64,000 nucleotides of DNA from positions 458,902 through 522,901 of the forward strand of contig NZ_JYNL01000064.1 in the NCBI RefSeq assembly GCF_001044235.1, in the 5' to 3' direction. Below, one piece after another: positions 7,745 to 16,430 of this stretch; within the stretch, counting starts at the first letter, position 1, and each line of letters starts with the position of its first letter. The position numbers were made by a program, and so were the translations under genes. This DNA comes from Mycolicibacterium chlorophenolicum (GTDB lineage: Bacteria > Actinomycetota > Actinomycetes > Mycobacteriales > Mycobacteriaceae). A model generated the notes under the pieces. It did no database searches. It was not told the DNA's origin and worked only from the letters and a program-made list of their open reading frames with translations.

Positions 7745-8518
7745 CTACGCGTCGATGATCGCGACGGCCCTGGTCCAGCCCGCTGAGGCGGCGTCGACCT
7801 TGACCGGAAAACAGCTCACCGTGAAGCCGGTGGACGGCAGTGCTTCAAGGTTGTGCAGCTTCTCCAGGTGGCAGTACCCGATGTCGCGGCCGGCCTTGTG
7901 GCCCTCCCAGATGATGGAGGCGTCGTGGGTGCGCGCGTAGCGCTGCGCGGTGAGGGAGAACGGCGCGTCCCAGCTCCAGGCGTCGGTCCCGGTGAGCCGT
8001 ACGCCCTGCTCGAGCAGGTGCAGCGTGGCCGCGCGGCCCATTCCGCAGCCGCGGTCGACGTAGTCGTCGTGGCCGTAGCGGGTACCGGCGCTGGTGTTGA
8101 CCACGACGATCTCCAGCGGCGAGAGGGTGTGGCCGATGCGGCGCAGTTCGGCGTCGACGTCGTCGGGCGTCACCACGTATCCGTCGTCGAGGTGGCGGAA
8201 GTCGAGCTTGACCGCCGGCTGGAAACACCAGTCCAGCGGCACCTCGTCGATCGTGATGGCCCGCTCGCCGTGGTTCATGGTCGACGCGAAGTGGTACGGC
8301 GCGTCGAGGTGGGTGCCGCTGTGGGTGGTCATCGACACCCGCTCGATCGCCCACCCCTCCCCGTCGGGCAGGTCCTCCTCCCGCGCGCCGGGGAAGAAGG
8401 ACAGCACGTCGGCGACGGTGTCGCGGTGGGTCAGGTACTCGATCTGCGGCCGCAGCCCGGGCGGATCCGACGCGATGCCGGCCTTGAGCGGCACCGAGAT
8501 GTCGATCAGCGTGCGCAT
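7745..8518 (-). CDS. cyclase-family metal-dependent hydrolase
   Basis: The product is 257 residues of the cyclase/kynurenine-formamidase-like family. The metal-binding signature HSGTHLDAPYHF is intact, and VVVNTSAGTRYGHDDYVDRGCGMG and TDAWSWDAPFS supply the rest of the active-site frame. Relatives hydrolyse arylformamides, isatin or cyclic esters and use Mn or Zn. The GH6 gene (8537-9526) lies 18 nt upstream of its ATG on the same strand, so this may be the second gene of a GH6-hydrolase unit, although the functions do not obviously connect. Confidence 0.88.
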   Translation of the reverse strand: MRTLIDISVPLKAGIASDPPGLRPQIEYLTHRDTVADVLSFFPGAREEDLPDGEGWAIERVSMTTHSGTHLDAPYHFASTMNHGERAITIDEVPLDWCFQPAVKLDFRHLDDGYVVTPDDVDAELRRIGHTLSPLEIVVVNTSAGTRYGHDDYVDRGCGMGRAATLHLLEQGVRLTGTDAWSWDAPFSLTAQRYARTHDASIIWEGHKAGRDIGYCHLEKLHNLEALPSTGFTVSCFPVKVDAASAGWTRAVAIIDA

Positions 8519-8536
8519 CGCCCGTGCCCGGCCGGA

Positions 8537-9526
8537 TCACCAGCCCGCGTTGCGGGCCAGGTCGATCGCGTACTGGTTGACGAAGGTGCCTGCTCCGGGT
8601 TCCCCGCGACCGCAGGAGCCGTCGGATTCACCGGGCCGCTTGATCCACAGGAAGGCGTCGACCTGCGGGTTGCCCGTGTTCGCGGTGGGGGCGACACCGA
8701 GGGCGCGGCCGTCGGGATTGCACCAGTACAGCGGGTCGCCCTCGACGGGTCCGGCGCCGTTGCGGGAGGTGTCGATGACGAACGGCTTGCCACCGGTCAT
8801 ACCGGAGATCGCGTTGCCGTAGCCGATCTCCTCGTCGGTGGTGAAGAAGTTCGCGGTGTTGAGGCTGAAGCCGCGCGCCTTGGCGACGCCGACCTGGTTG
8901 AGCCGGTTGGCCATCTCCTCGGCGCTGACCCAGCGCGAGTGGCCGGCGTCGACGTACACCGCGGTGGCCGGGTTGCGGGTGAGCGTGTCCACCGCGTACG
9001 ACATCAGGTCGAAGCGTTCCTGGCGCTGATCACCCGACAGGCAATCGGCCATGGCGAGCGCGTCGGGTTCGAGGATGACGGTCGCCGGTCCGGAGCCGAT
9101 GGCGCCCGCGACGCCGTCGATCCAGCTGCGGTAGGCGCCGGCGGAGCCGAAGCCGCCCGCGGCGAAGCTGCCGCAGTCGCGGTGCGGGATGCCGTAGAGC
9201 GCGAGAATCGGCATGGTGCCGGCGGCCTGCGCCGCGGCGATGTACTTCGCGTCCACCGAAGGCGTCGACAGCTGATCCATCCAGTACGCGGTCGGGGTGT
9301 TGACCACCCGGTCGAGCGTCGGATTGCCGGCGCCGCGAGACGCCCTGATGCCCTTGGAGTCGGGGTTCACGTAGAACGGCAGGCCGGCCAGCGGGTTGCC
9401 GTCGGCGGCCAGCCGGATCGCCGGCTGCGGTGTCGACACCAGGCCGGCGACCGCGAGGAGGGCCATGAGCGGAACGGTCCAGCGCGCGATGACGCGCGCA
9501 GCGCGGGAGATCACCCCGAGAAACAT
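8537..9526 (-). CDS. secreted glycoside hydrolase family 6 (cellulase-type)
   Basis: The product is 329 residues. The N-terminal hydrophobic segment (ARWTVPLMALLAVAGLVS) is a signal peptide or anchor. The catalytic domain follows with ILEPDALAMADCL (the GH6 proton-donor Asp region) and VYVDAGHSRW. The end carries DAFLWIKRPGESDG and the typical tail GTFVNQYAIDLARNAGW. GH6 enzymes invert beta-1,4-glucan bonds; mycobacteria keep one such secreted enzyme (CelA1 type). No cellulose-binding module is present. ATG 9526 is chosen because the frame upstream codes non-homologous filler overlapping the zinc-ribbon gene. Confidence 0.92.
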   Translation of the reverse strand: MFLGVISRAARVIARWTVPLMALLAVAGLVSTPQPAIRLAADGNPLAGLPFYVNPDSKGIRASRGAGNPTLDRVVNTPTAYWMDQLSTPSVDAKYIAAAQAAGTMPILALYGIPHRDCGSFAAGGFGSAGAYRSWIDGVAGAIGSGPATVILEPDALAMADCLSGDQRQERFDLMSYAVDTLTRNPATAVYVDAGHSRWVSAEEMANRLNQVGVAKARGFSLNTANFFTTDEEIGYGNAISGMTGGKPFVIDTSRNGAGPVEGDPLYWCNPDGRALGVAPTANTGNPQVDAFLWIKRPGESDGSCGRGEPGAGTFVNQYAIDLARNAGW

Positions 9527-9564
9527 AGTGCGGGCCGCCGACCTGGCGCCAATCCGAGCTGGAC

Positions 9565-9771
9565 TCAGCCCGCGACGGCGGTGCCGCAGATCCCGCAGAC
9601 CTCGAACTGCCTGCGCTTCCAGCGCAGGACCGGGATGAAGAAGACGGTGAACTGGCGGAACTGCCGCATCTGCGTCCACTGCGTGGTGTTGTGGCAGCGC
9701 GGGCAGGTCCGCACGTCTCCCGCGCCGAGGTATTTCTGCTTCGTGCCGATGCCGAACAGGAAGAACAACAC
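9565..9771 (-). CDS. zinc-ribbon protein (68 aa)
   Basis: The product is 68 residues with two Cys pairs, CPRC (about 23-26) and CGIC (about 59-62), forming a single zinc ribbon. The hydrophobic MLFFLFGIG start and the central FTVFFIPVLRW may associate with the membrane. Small mycobacterial proteins with this layout are conserved but uncharacterised. The gene ends 38 bp upstream of the GH6 start on the same strand. A cytoplasmic metal-binding or protein-contact role is possible. Confidence 0.8.
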   Translation of the reverse strand: MLFFLFGIGTKQKYLGAGDVRTCPRCHNTTQWTQMRQFRQFTVFFIPVLRWKRRQFEVCGICGTAVAG

Positions 9772-9850
9772 GTCACCACCGTAGAGGCGGGAATAGGTGA
9801 CATGTCACGCAGGTTGCAGCGAGAGTCAACGGCAGGGAAAGGAAGACATC

Positions 9851-10594
9851 ATGGGACAGCTGGACGGCAAGACAGCATTGGTCACCGGCGGAACGTCCGG
9901 CATCGGCCTGGCGACCGCGCAGCGACTGGCCGCCGAAGGCGCGCACGTCGTCATCACGGGTCGCCGGCAGGAGGCGCTCGACGCCGCGGTGGCCTCGATC
10001 GGCGAGGCGGCCACGGGCGTCCGGAGCGACGTGTCCAAAGCTGAGGAACTCGACGCGGTCGTCGACGCGATCCGGGCGCGCGGCAACGGCCTCGACGTCG
10101 TGTTCGCCAACGCGGGCGGGGGCGAGTTCGCGGCGCTGCCCGACATCACCGTGGAGCACTTCACCTCCACGTTCACCACCAACGTCGGCGGCACGCTGTT
10201 CACGGTGCAGAAGGTGCTTCCGCTGCTCAACACGGGCGCATCGGTGATCCTCGCGGGATCGACGGCGGCCTACAACGGCACACCGTCCTTCAGCGTGTAC
10301 GCCGCGACCAAGGCGGCCATCCGCTCCTTCGGCCGGACATGGGCGGCCGAACTGGCGAGCAGCGGCATCCGGGTCAACACCGTGGTGCCGGGACCGGTCG
10401 AGACGCCGGGACTCGTCGGGCTCGCCCCCGGCAACGAGCAGGATCTGCTGGACGGGGAGGCGGCGAAGGTGCCGTTGGGCCGGGTCGGCCGACCCGAGGA
10501 GATCGCGGCGGCGGTGCTGTTCCTGGCGTCGGAACAGAGCAGCTTCATGACCGGTGCGGAGCTGTTCGTCGACGGTGGCGCAGAACAGGTGTGA
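9851..10594 (+). CDS. short-chain dehydrogenase/reductase (SDR)
   Basis: The product is a 247-residue classical SDR. It has TGGTSGIG (dinucleotide loop), a TGRR segment after beta-2 that suggests NADP preference, FANAGGG, SVILAGSTAAY with the catalytic Ser, and YAATK with the catalytic Tyr and Lys. VPGPVETPG and the C-terminal FVDGGAEQV are standard. Start ATG 9851 has a purine-rich GGAAAGGAAG upstream; the frame upstream is not conserved-looking. The gene ends where the convergent MarR gene ends (10595). Substrate unknown. Confidence 0.92.
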   Translation: MGQLDGKTALVTGGTSGIGLATAQRLAAEGAHVVITGRRQEALDAAVASIGEAATGVRSDVSKAEELDAVVDAIRARGNGLDVVFANAGGGEFAALPDITVEHFTSTFTTNVGGTLFTVQKVLPLLNTGASVILAGSTAAYNGTPSFSVYAATKAAIRSFGRTWAAELASSGIRVNTVVPGPVETPGLVGLAPGNEQDLLDGEAAKVPLGRVGRPEEIAAAVLFLASEQSSFMTGAELFVDGGAEQV

Positions 10595-11110
10595 TCACTC
10601 GGCCGGCGGGCCGAAGTCCGGCGGCGGCAGCGTGCCGCGCCGCAGGACCGAGTCGTAGACCGCGGTCAGGATGTCGGCGAGTGCCGCTTCCTGGCCGCGG
10701 TCGGTGTCGGAGAAGACCGTGCGGCGCACCCACGCCGCATGCACGGGGACAGCCGCATGGAACCGCTGCGCGCCCTCCGCGGTCAGGGTGACGTCGGTGG
10801 CGCGGCCGTCCTCGGCCGACTGCAGCCGCTCGACCAGGCCGCGGCGGGCCATCCGCTGCAGATGATGGGACAGCCGGCTGCGCTCCCAGCCGATCACCGT
10901 CGCGAGGCTCGACAGCTGCGCAGTCCGCTCCGGCGCGTTGTCGAGCGCGTTGAGCACGGTGTAGTCGCCGAGCGACAGACCGCAGTCTCGCTGCAGGTGC
11001 CGGTTCATCTCGTATTCGAGCCGGTGATAGACGCGCATGTAACTGACCCACGCGCGCTGCTGGGACGCGGTGAGTCCGTCCCGCGCCGCCTTGTCCGGCC
11101 GTCCTGCCAT
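10595..11110 (-). CDS. MarR-family transcriptional regulator
   Basis: The product is a 171-residue winged-helix regulator: LSLGDYTVLNALDNAPERTAQLSSLATVIGWERSRLSHHLQRMARRGLVERLQSAEDGRATDVTLT contains the recognition helix and the wing with its conserved D-x-R. The ATG at 11110 is preferred over 11131, which would overlap the divergent dehydratase start. Only 19 bp separate the two divergent start codons, so one operator would cover both promoters. Confidence 0.9.
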   Translation of the reverse strand: MAGRPDKAARDGLTASQQRAWVSYMRVYHRLEYEMNRHLQRDCGLSLGDYTVLNALDNAPERTAQLSSLATVIGWERSRLSHHLQRMARRGLVERLQSAEDGRATDVTLTAEGAQRFHAAVPVHAAWVRRTVFSDTDRGQEAALADILTAVYDSVLRRGTLPPPDFGPPAE

Positions 11111-11116
11111 GCCGAT

Positions 11117-11122
11117 TAGTGT
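11117..11122 (+). promoter_or_regulatory. -10 box TAGTGT, leaderless promoter of hadAB-like gene
   Basis: TAGTGT (TANNNT) ends 7 nt before the ATG at 11130 and no Shine-Dalgarno is present, fitting a leaderless transcript. The -35 region would lie inside the MarR coding start. Confidence 0.4.
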
Positions 11123-11129
11123 GCAGTCC

Positions 11130-12161
11130 ATGACCGCACCGGCAGAAACGTCTCCGCTCGAAGCCCGCGTCGGCCACTACTACCAGATGGACGGCACGTA
11201 CCTGGTGGGCCGCGAGAAGCTGCGCGAGTACGCCCGCGCCGTTCAGGACTACCACCCCGCGCACTGGGATGTGGCGGCCGCCGCCGAGCTGGGCTACCCC
11301 GACCTGATCGCGCCGCTGACCTTCACCTCCGCCCCGGGCATGCAGTGCAACCGGCGCATGTTCGAGGAGGTGGTGGTGGGCTACGACACCTACATGCAGA
11401 CCGAGGAGGTCTTCGAGCAGCACCGCCCGATCGTGGCCGGTGACGAGTTGAGGATCGACGTGGAGCTGACGTCGGTGCGCAGGATCGCCGGCCGCGACCT
11501 CATCACGGTCACCAACACGTTCACCGACGCTGACGGGGAGCGGGTGCACACGCTGCACACCACCGTGGTCGGTGTGACCGCCGAGGACATCGGCGCCGAC
11601 GTCAAGACCGCGGTGCAGAACGCGATGATGCACGACATGAACATCCTCGACATCGGCGGTTCGGATGCCCAGTACCACAAGACGATTCGGCCCGAGGGGG
11701 CGATCCGGGTGTCCGAGGGCGGCCAGACCCGCACGCCGGGGAGCCGCTCGTTCGACGAGCTGGCGGTCGGCGAGGCGCTGCCCGTGCACCACACCCGGCT
11801 CTCCCGCGGTGACCTGGTGAACTACGCCGGCGTGGCCGGCGACGCGAACCCGATCCACTGGGACGAGGACATCGCCAAGCTCGCCGGGCTGCCCGACGTG
11901 ATCGCCCACGGCATGCTGACGATGGGCCTGGGCGCCGGCTTCTTCTCGTCGTGGTCCGGCGATCCGGGGGCTGCCACCCGCTACGCCGTGCGGCTCTCCT
12001 CACCGGCGATAGTGCCGGCCAAGGAGGGCGCCGACGTCGAGTTCAGCGGCAAGGTGAAGTCACTGGACCCGGCGACGCGGTCCGGGGTCGTCATCGTCGG
12101 CGCGAAGTCCGCCGGCAAGAAGATCTTCGGCCTCGCGACGCTCGAGGTCCGCTTCCGCTGA
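11130..12161 (+). CDS. fused (3R)-hydroxyacyl-ACP dehydratase, HadA/HadB-like
   Basis: The product is 343 residues with two hot-dog domains. The N-terminal half (about 10-155; YLVGREKLREYARAVQDYHPAHWD, FTSAPGMQCNRRMFEEVVVGYDTYMQTEE) matches the substrate-stabilising HadA type. The C-terminal MaoC half (about 205-340) carries the catalytic hydratase-2 signature GDANPIHWDEDIAKLAGLPDVIAHGMLTMGL. Such fusions occur in mycobacteria beside separate HadABC of FAS-II and dehydrate beta-hydroxyacyl thioesters. It is divergent from MarR. Its last 102 bp are also coding on the other strand (the DedA tail). Confidence 0.9.
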   Translation: MTAPAETSPLEARVGHYYQMDGTYLVGREKLREYARAVQDYHPAHWDVAAAAELGYPDLIAPLTFTSAPGMQCNRRMFEEVVVGYDTYMQTEEVFEQHRPIVAGDELRIDVELTSVRRIAGRDLITVTNTFTDADGERVHTLHTTVVGVTAEDIGADVKTAVQNAMMHDMNILDIGGSDAQYHKTIRPEGAIRVSEGGQTRTPGSRSFDELAVGEALPVHHTRLSRGDLVNYAGVAGDANPIHWDEDIAKLAGLPDVIAHGMLTMGLGAGFFSSWSGDPGAATRYAVRLSSPAIVPAKEGADVEFSGKVKSLDPATRSGVVIVGAKSAGKKIFGLATLEVRFR

Positions 12162-12785
12162 GCGCCGCCGACGGCGCCGCGTGATCACGAAGCGCAGAGC
12201 CCAGATCACGACGCCCGCCAGCACGACGTACTGCAGGGTCGCCGTGTACGGATCGATGGCGTGCCAGTTGGCGCCCAGCGCGTAGCCCGCGGAGATGAGC
12301 GCGGTGTTCCACACCAGGCTCCCCAGCAGCGTCAGCACGGTGAAGACCGCGGGGTTCATCCGCTCGGTGCCCGCCGGCACCGAGATGAAGCTGCGGAACA
12401 GCGGCACCATCCTGCCGAAGAAGACCGCTTTCGTTCCGTGGCGGGCGAACCACGCGGTGGTCTTGTCGATGTCCTCGGCCGCCACCAGCGGGACACGCAG
12501 CGCGAGGCCGCGCATCCGGTCGTGCCCGAGCCACGCGCCGAGCCCGTAGAGCACCCAGGCGCCGACCAGCGAGCCCACCGTCGCGCCGATGATCGCCTCG
12601 GCCAGCGACAGGTCGCCGAGCCGTGCGGCGAAGCCGGCCATCGGCAGGATCACCTCGCTCGGCACCGGCGGGAACAGGTTCTCGGCGGCGATCGCGAGGC
12701 CCGCGCCGAGGCCGCCCCAGCGCTCCATCAGCTCGACCGTCCAGCCGGCGACGCCGTCGAGCTCGATCGCGGAGTGGGTCGCCAA
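12060..12785 (-). CDS. DedA-family membrane protein
   Basis: The product is 241 residues. It has the DedA signature ENLFPPVPSEVILPMAGFAA near the N-terminus, then GSLVGAWVLYGLGAWLG, FFGRMVPLFRSFISVPAGTERM (the conserved GR-x-VPxxRxxxSxPAG block) and two further hydrophobic helices (about 140-205). DedA proteins are undecaprenyl/phospholipid flippase-like and support envelope homeostasis. The C-terminal ~34 residues are a basic then acidic hydrophilic tail, encoded opposite the end of the dehydratase gene. An earlier stop may have been lost, which would explain the 102-bp overlap. Confidence 0.9.
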   Translation of the reverse strand: MATHSAIELDGVAGWTVELMERWGGLGAGLAIAAENLFPPVPSEVILPMAGFAARLGDLSLAEAIIGATVGSLVGAWVLYGLGAWLGHDRMRGLALRVPLVAAEDIDKTTAWFARHGTKAVFFGRMVPLFRSFISVPAGTERMNPAVFTVLTLLGSLVWNTALISAGYALGANWHAIDPYTATLQYVVLAGVVIWALRFVITRRRRRRSAEADLERREAEDLLAGGLRADDDDPGPRRRVQ

Positions 12786-12832
12786 GACGCAGCCTTTCGT
12801 CGGGGGGGGTGTCCCCGGCGAGGGTACCGACG

Positions 12833-13933
12833 TCAGCGATGCAGGGTCAGCGCCAAGCGGGCGCCGTCAGGCAGTTCACCGGGTGGGAGCAGGGCGATCC
12901 AGCCGCCGCGGCCGAGCACGATCTCGATGAGTTCGTCGACGGCGTCGTCGATGACGTCGGGTCGGTCCACCTCGTCGGTGGGGATCAGGCTGTCCCCGTC
13001 CTGCCCCAGCCGCGCCGGGTAGAAGAAGTCCTCCTCGACGGCCAGCAACTCGGGGCGCTCCCACCGCGCGGCGAGCCAGGCGCTGTTGATGTCGGTCAGC
13101 ACCCGCCCGCCTCCGGCGCGCTGCTCGACGAGATCGAGTGCCTCCTGCGCGCGGGAGCGCAGGTAGTCCTGGAGGACGGGGCGGGTGAGCGTGGTCAGCT
13201 CGTCGGCGCCGGTGTGCAGGTGGCTGCCCTTGACGACGCCGGCCAGGCGCCCGGTGTTGCGGGACAGGTGATGGAATCGCGAGGCGGTCGGTTCGGCGGC
13301 GACGAGCACCAGCGGCATGGGGTCCAGGCGCAGGGCCACGCCGAGCGCCCGATCGACCCTTCGCAGGAAGTCGGTGGGACGCTCGTCGGCGCGGCTGCGT
13401 CGCGCGCCGAGGGTGCGCCGGCGGGCCGGGAACCCGCCGGAGGCCGCCGGGGTGAGGACGCCGCCGCGGTCGTGAACAAGGCGCGCTTCGTTGGTCGACA
13501 GCAGCAGGACGGCGTGGTGCGGGGTGTGCTGGAGGGCGCGCACCAGGTCGCGAGTGGCGAAGGTGGGGTCGATGACACACCGGTTCACCACGGGCACAGG
13601 CAGATTCACACGTCGCCGGTCGGTGGCGCTGACGAACAGCGCGACGCCGCGGTCGGTCGGCCGGCCCGCCGCCTCGGCGATCATCGCGTGGACGGCGGTC
13701 ACCAGGCTCTCCGGGTCGGCGTCGAGGTGGCGGGGGTCCTCCGCCGCCAATCGGCGCGCCGCGCTGGCCGCCAGACTCCGGAGCGTGCTGACGTCCTCGC
13801 CGTGCATGGTCGACCCCGGGCGCGTGGTCGCCAGGATCGAGATGCTCGGATAGGCCCGCATCGCCTGCAGTTCGGTGACCTGCTGCGCGGTCAGGACAGT
13901 CTGTGCAGCGCGGGGTGTGATGGCAGTGGACAT
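12833..13933 (-). CDS. baeRF-like (bacterial archaeo-eukaryotic release factor) protein
   Basis: The product is 366 residues. The order of a PSISILATTRPG start, a central RGVALFVSATDRRRVNLP strand pair, HAVLLLSTNEARLVHDRGG and a basic Arg-rich linker before a FLRRVDRALG...PLVLVAAEPTASRFHHLS segment fits bacterial eRF1-like proteins (baeRF families), predicted ribosome-associated factors without a classical stop-codon domain. Some mycobacterial relatives are stress-induced. Assignment is from overall pattern, without a single diagnostic motif. Its ribosome-binding site lies in a hairpin (see 13939-13961). Confidence 0.6.
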   Translation of the reverse strand: MSTAITPRAAQTVLTAQQVTELQAMRAYPSISILATTRPGSTMHGEDVSTLRSLAASAARRLAAEDPRHLDADPESLVTAVHAMIAEAAGRPTDRGVALFVSATDRRRVNLPVPVVNRCVIDPTFATRDLVRALQHTPHHAVLLLSTNEARLVHDRGGVLTPAASGGFPARRRTLGARRSRADERPTDFLRRVDRALGVALRLDPMPLVLVAAEPTASRFHHLSRNTGRLAGVVKGSHLHTGADELTTLTRPVLQDYLRSRAQEALDLVEQRAGGGRVLTDINSAWLAARWERPELLAVEEDFFYPARLGQDGDSLIPTDEVDRPDVIDDAVDELIEIVLGRGGWIALLPPGELPDGARLALTLHR

Positions 13934-13938
13934 GCACT

Positions 13939-13961
13939 CCTCATCTCGTCGAAAGATGAGG
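13939..13961 (-). promoter_or_regulatory. 5'-leader hairpin overlapping the Shine-Dalgarno of the baeRF-like gene
   Basis: Read on the minus strand, CCTCATCT and AGATGAGG form a perfect 8-bp stem with a 7-nt loop (TTCGACG). The 3' arm contains GAGG of the GAGGAG Shine-Dalgarno, with the ATG five bases further on. If formed in the mRNA, the hairpin would hide the ribosome-binding site. The remainder of the 13934-14084 spacer shows nothing else recognisable. Confidence 0.55.
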
Positions 13962-14084
13962 TCTCGCTCGACCCGCAGTCGCGGGTGCCTGGCGCCGGAT
14001 CCGGTGGGCCGGAACGTGTTGACGACGCCGGGCTTGGTGAGGTACTCCCCTCGTCCGCCAGAGTGCCGACGTTCTTCCGGGGTG

Positions 14085-15677
14085 TCAAGCGTCGATGCGC
14101 GTGCGGGGCAGCAGCGCCGCGGGCAGGTAGGCGGCAGCGATCATCAGCGCGGCGACCACGAACACCATCGTGTAGGCGTGGGCCAGGTCGTGCATCACCT
14201 GTTCGGCGAAGCCGGGTGCCACCGCGTCCGGCGGGAGCGCCGCCGGGTTGAGCGGCCTGCCCGTCGCCCGGGCCTGTTCCTGCAGTGCGGCAACCTGATT
14301 CGCCGTGGCCACTGCGTCGCTGCGGTTCACCTGGTTGGTCAGGATCACCGACATGACCGCGGTACCGATCGAACCGGCGACCCGCTGGTTGACGTTGATC
14401 AGCGTGGATCCTCGGGCGATCTGCTCGGGCCGCAGCGTCTGCACGGCGGCGCTGGACAACGGCATCATGGTGGCGCCCATGCCGAGTCCGAACACCACCA
14501 GACCGGTCAGGAGTACCGGGACGTAGGCGTCCTGATGCCAAGCGCCGTAGGCGAACACACCCATTCCCGCCACCATCAGGGTGATGCCGGTCAGCACGAT
14601 CTTGCCCGGGCCCTGCCGGTCCACCAGGCGGCCGGCCAACGGCATCGTGATCATCGCCCCGAGCCCCTGCGGAATGACGTGTAGCCCGGACTGGAACGGG
14701 GTCAGATGGAAGACCTGCTGGAAGTAGCTGGGCAGCAACAGGATCGCACCGAAGAACGCGGCTGCGAACACCAGCATCGCGGCGTTGGCGACGGCCATCA
14801 GGCGGTTCTCGAACAGGCGCAGATCGATCAACGGGTGGGCCGTCTTGTACAGGGCGTGGACGACGAACGCGGCGACCAGCAGGGCGCCGCCGCACGTCGG
14901 CAGCCAGACGTGGAGGTCGGTGACGCTGTTGTGCTCGGGCAGGGAGGACACGCCGTAGAGCAGGCTCGCCAGCCCCGGGGACAGCAGCAGCATGCCGACC
15001 ACGTCGAACGGCTCCGCGTCCGACGGCTCGTCCCTGGCGAAGATCAGCGCGGCGAGCACCAGCGCGAGAACCCCGATCGGCACGTTGATCAGGAAGATCC
15101 ACCGCCAGCCGTAGTCGTCGATGAGCCAGCCGCCCAGCACGGGTCCGGCGACCGGTCCGAGCAGCATCGGGATGCCGAGAACCGACATCAGCCGTCCGAG
15201 CCTGCGGGGGCCGGCTTCGCGGGTCAGGATCGTGAAGACCAGCGGCATCAACATGCCTCCGCCGAGTCCCTGGATCACGCGGTAGAGGATCAGCTGGGTG
15301 ATGTCGCCCGCTGTGGCACAGAGCAGGGAGCCGGCGGTGAACAGTACGACCGATCCGAGGAACAGCCGCTTGGTGCCGAACCGGTCGGCCGCCCATCCGG
15401 TCAGCGGGATCACCGCGGCGAGCGCGAGGGTGTATCCCGTGGCGGTCCACGCCACCACCGCCTGGGTCGAGCCGAAGTCGGCGATGAAGGTGCGTTGGGC
15501 GACGTTGACGACGGTGGTGTCCAGGATCGTCATGATGGCCGCCAGCACGCAGACACCGGCGATGCGGAGCAGGCGGGCGTCGAGGCGGTCGGACTCCGTT
15601 GCGGGGGCAGTGTCGTGCTGCGGGGCGGGGGCCCGCCGGACGTCGCGCGGGACCGGATTGTCGACGCGGTGGACCAC
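14085..15677 (-). CDS. DHA2-family (EmrB/QacA) MFS drug exporter
   Basis: The product is a 530-residue, 14-helix proton antiporter. It opens with the first helix ending LDTTVVNVAQRTF (motif D1), followed by GWAADRFGTKRLF (motif A) and the VLGIPMLLGPVAGPVLGGWL antiporter motif C. It also has WRWIFLINVPIG, which is typical of DHA2. Start GTG 15677 has GAGGAGG four bases upstream; the longer open frame codes unlike sequence. Substrates of this class are lipophilic cations and antibiotics. It appears monocistronic, with no repressor beside it. Confidence 0.92.
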   Translation of the reverse strand: MVHRVDNPVPRDVRRAPAPQHDTAPATESDRLDARLLRIAGVCVLAAIMTILDTTVVNVAQRTFIADFGSTQAVVAWTATGYTLALAAVIPLTGWAADRFGTKRLFLGSVVLFTAGSLLCATAGDITQLILYRVIQGLGGGMLMPLVFTILTREAGPRRLGRLMSVLGIPMLLGPVAGPVLGGWLIDDYGWRWIFLINVPIGVLALVLAALIFARDEPSDAEPFDVVGMLLLSPGLASLLYGVSSLPEHNSVTDLHVWLPTCGGALLVAAFVVHALYKTAHPLIDLRLFENRLMAVANAAMLVFAAAFFGAILLLPSYFQQVFHLTPFQSGLHVIPQGLGAMITMPLAGRLVDRQGPGKIVLTGITLMVAGMGVFAYGAWHQDAYVPVLLTGLVVFGLGMGATMMPLSSAAVQTLRPEQIARGSTLINVNQRVAGSIGTAVMSVILTNQVNRSDAVATANQVAALQEQARATGRPLNPAALPPDAVAPGFAEQVMHDLAHAYTMVFVVAALMIAAAYLPAALLPRTRIDA

Positions 15678-15841
15678 GACGCCTCCTCGAGTTCGAAACA
15701 GAGACCCGCTAACAATTCCCGGGCCCACCCCGCACCAAACGCCCGGGAATGCTTGCAGCCCTTCCTGTGTGGTTGCTGTGAGCATGCGTCGAGAACAGTT
15801 AGGCCGGGTAACCTTTTGGACGGAGCGTAAGGAGTCTTCGC

Positions 15842-16318
15842 GTGGATCTCGGAGTGTGGGGTGACCTCGCGGCGCTGGCCGCGGTGGCAGAAATCGTCTT
15901 CGCCACCTGTGTGTTCGTGTACATCACCCGGTTGGAGCGGCGGACGTCGCATCCGCTGGGCGACCGGGTGGGCGCCCACAAAGCCGTGCTCGCCAAGGTG
16001 CGCAAGCGTGAGCCGCTGACCCGCGACGAGGCCGACTACGCCGCCGAACTGGTGGCCGACGCCCGCTCCCCGCTCGCGTACGCGATCCCGGCGGCGTTGT
16101 TCACGCTCGGCTTCTTCTACGTGGTCGGCTGCCTGTTCGTGCTGCACCTGGACGGCGGGCATCCCTCGTTCCGCACGTTCATCGGCGGCATCCCGATGCT
16201 GACGTCGATGAACATGGCAGTCCAGCTGCGCAAGGTCGCGCACCTGAGGGGCAAGCTGCGTGACATCGAGGTGCTCGACACCGAACCGGTCGAGCAGCGC
16301 ATCCCCGCCCGCGTCTGA
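15842..16318 (+). CDS. conserved membrane protein (158 aa), unknown function
   Basis: The product is 158 residues. One hydrophobic segment lies at the N-terminus (about 8-28), followed by a basic/acidic cytoplasmic region (LERRTSHPLGDRV...RDEADYAAEL). A second segment lies at about 80-100 (FTLGFFYVVGCLFVLHL) and a short hydrophobic patch follows. The GTG start at 15842 has AAGGAG 7 nt upstream. I do not recognise a family. It stands alone between a divergent drug exporter and the convergent MmpL gene. Confidence 0.65.
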   Translation: MDLGVWGDLAALAAVAEIVFATCVFVYITRLERRTSHPLGDRVGAHKAVLAKVRKREPLTRDEADYAAELVADARSPLAYAIPAALFTLGFFYVVGCLFVLHLDGGHPSFRTFIGGIPMLTSMNMAVQLRKVAHLRGKLRDIEVLDTEPVEQRIPARV

Positions 16319-16430
16319 GCCCCCCTCTTCCGCGGAATAGCGTTCCTGGCTGCGATCGGTGCCCCGAGCACAACCCGGAATGCGCTTCCGCGGGACCCGT
16401 GAGGCCCCGGCAGCCGCGCGCCCGACCGGG

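Noticed and set aside
7853..9784. A 643-codon open frame on the plus strand opposite the cyclase-family and GH6 genes
   Set aside because: Composition is typical of high-GC antisense frames. Both opposite-strand genes carry full family signatures.
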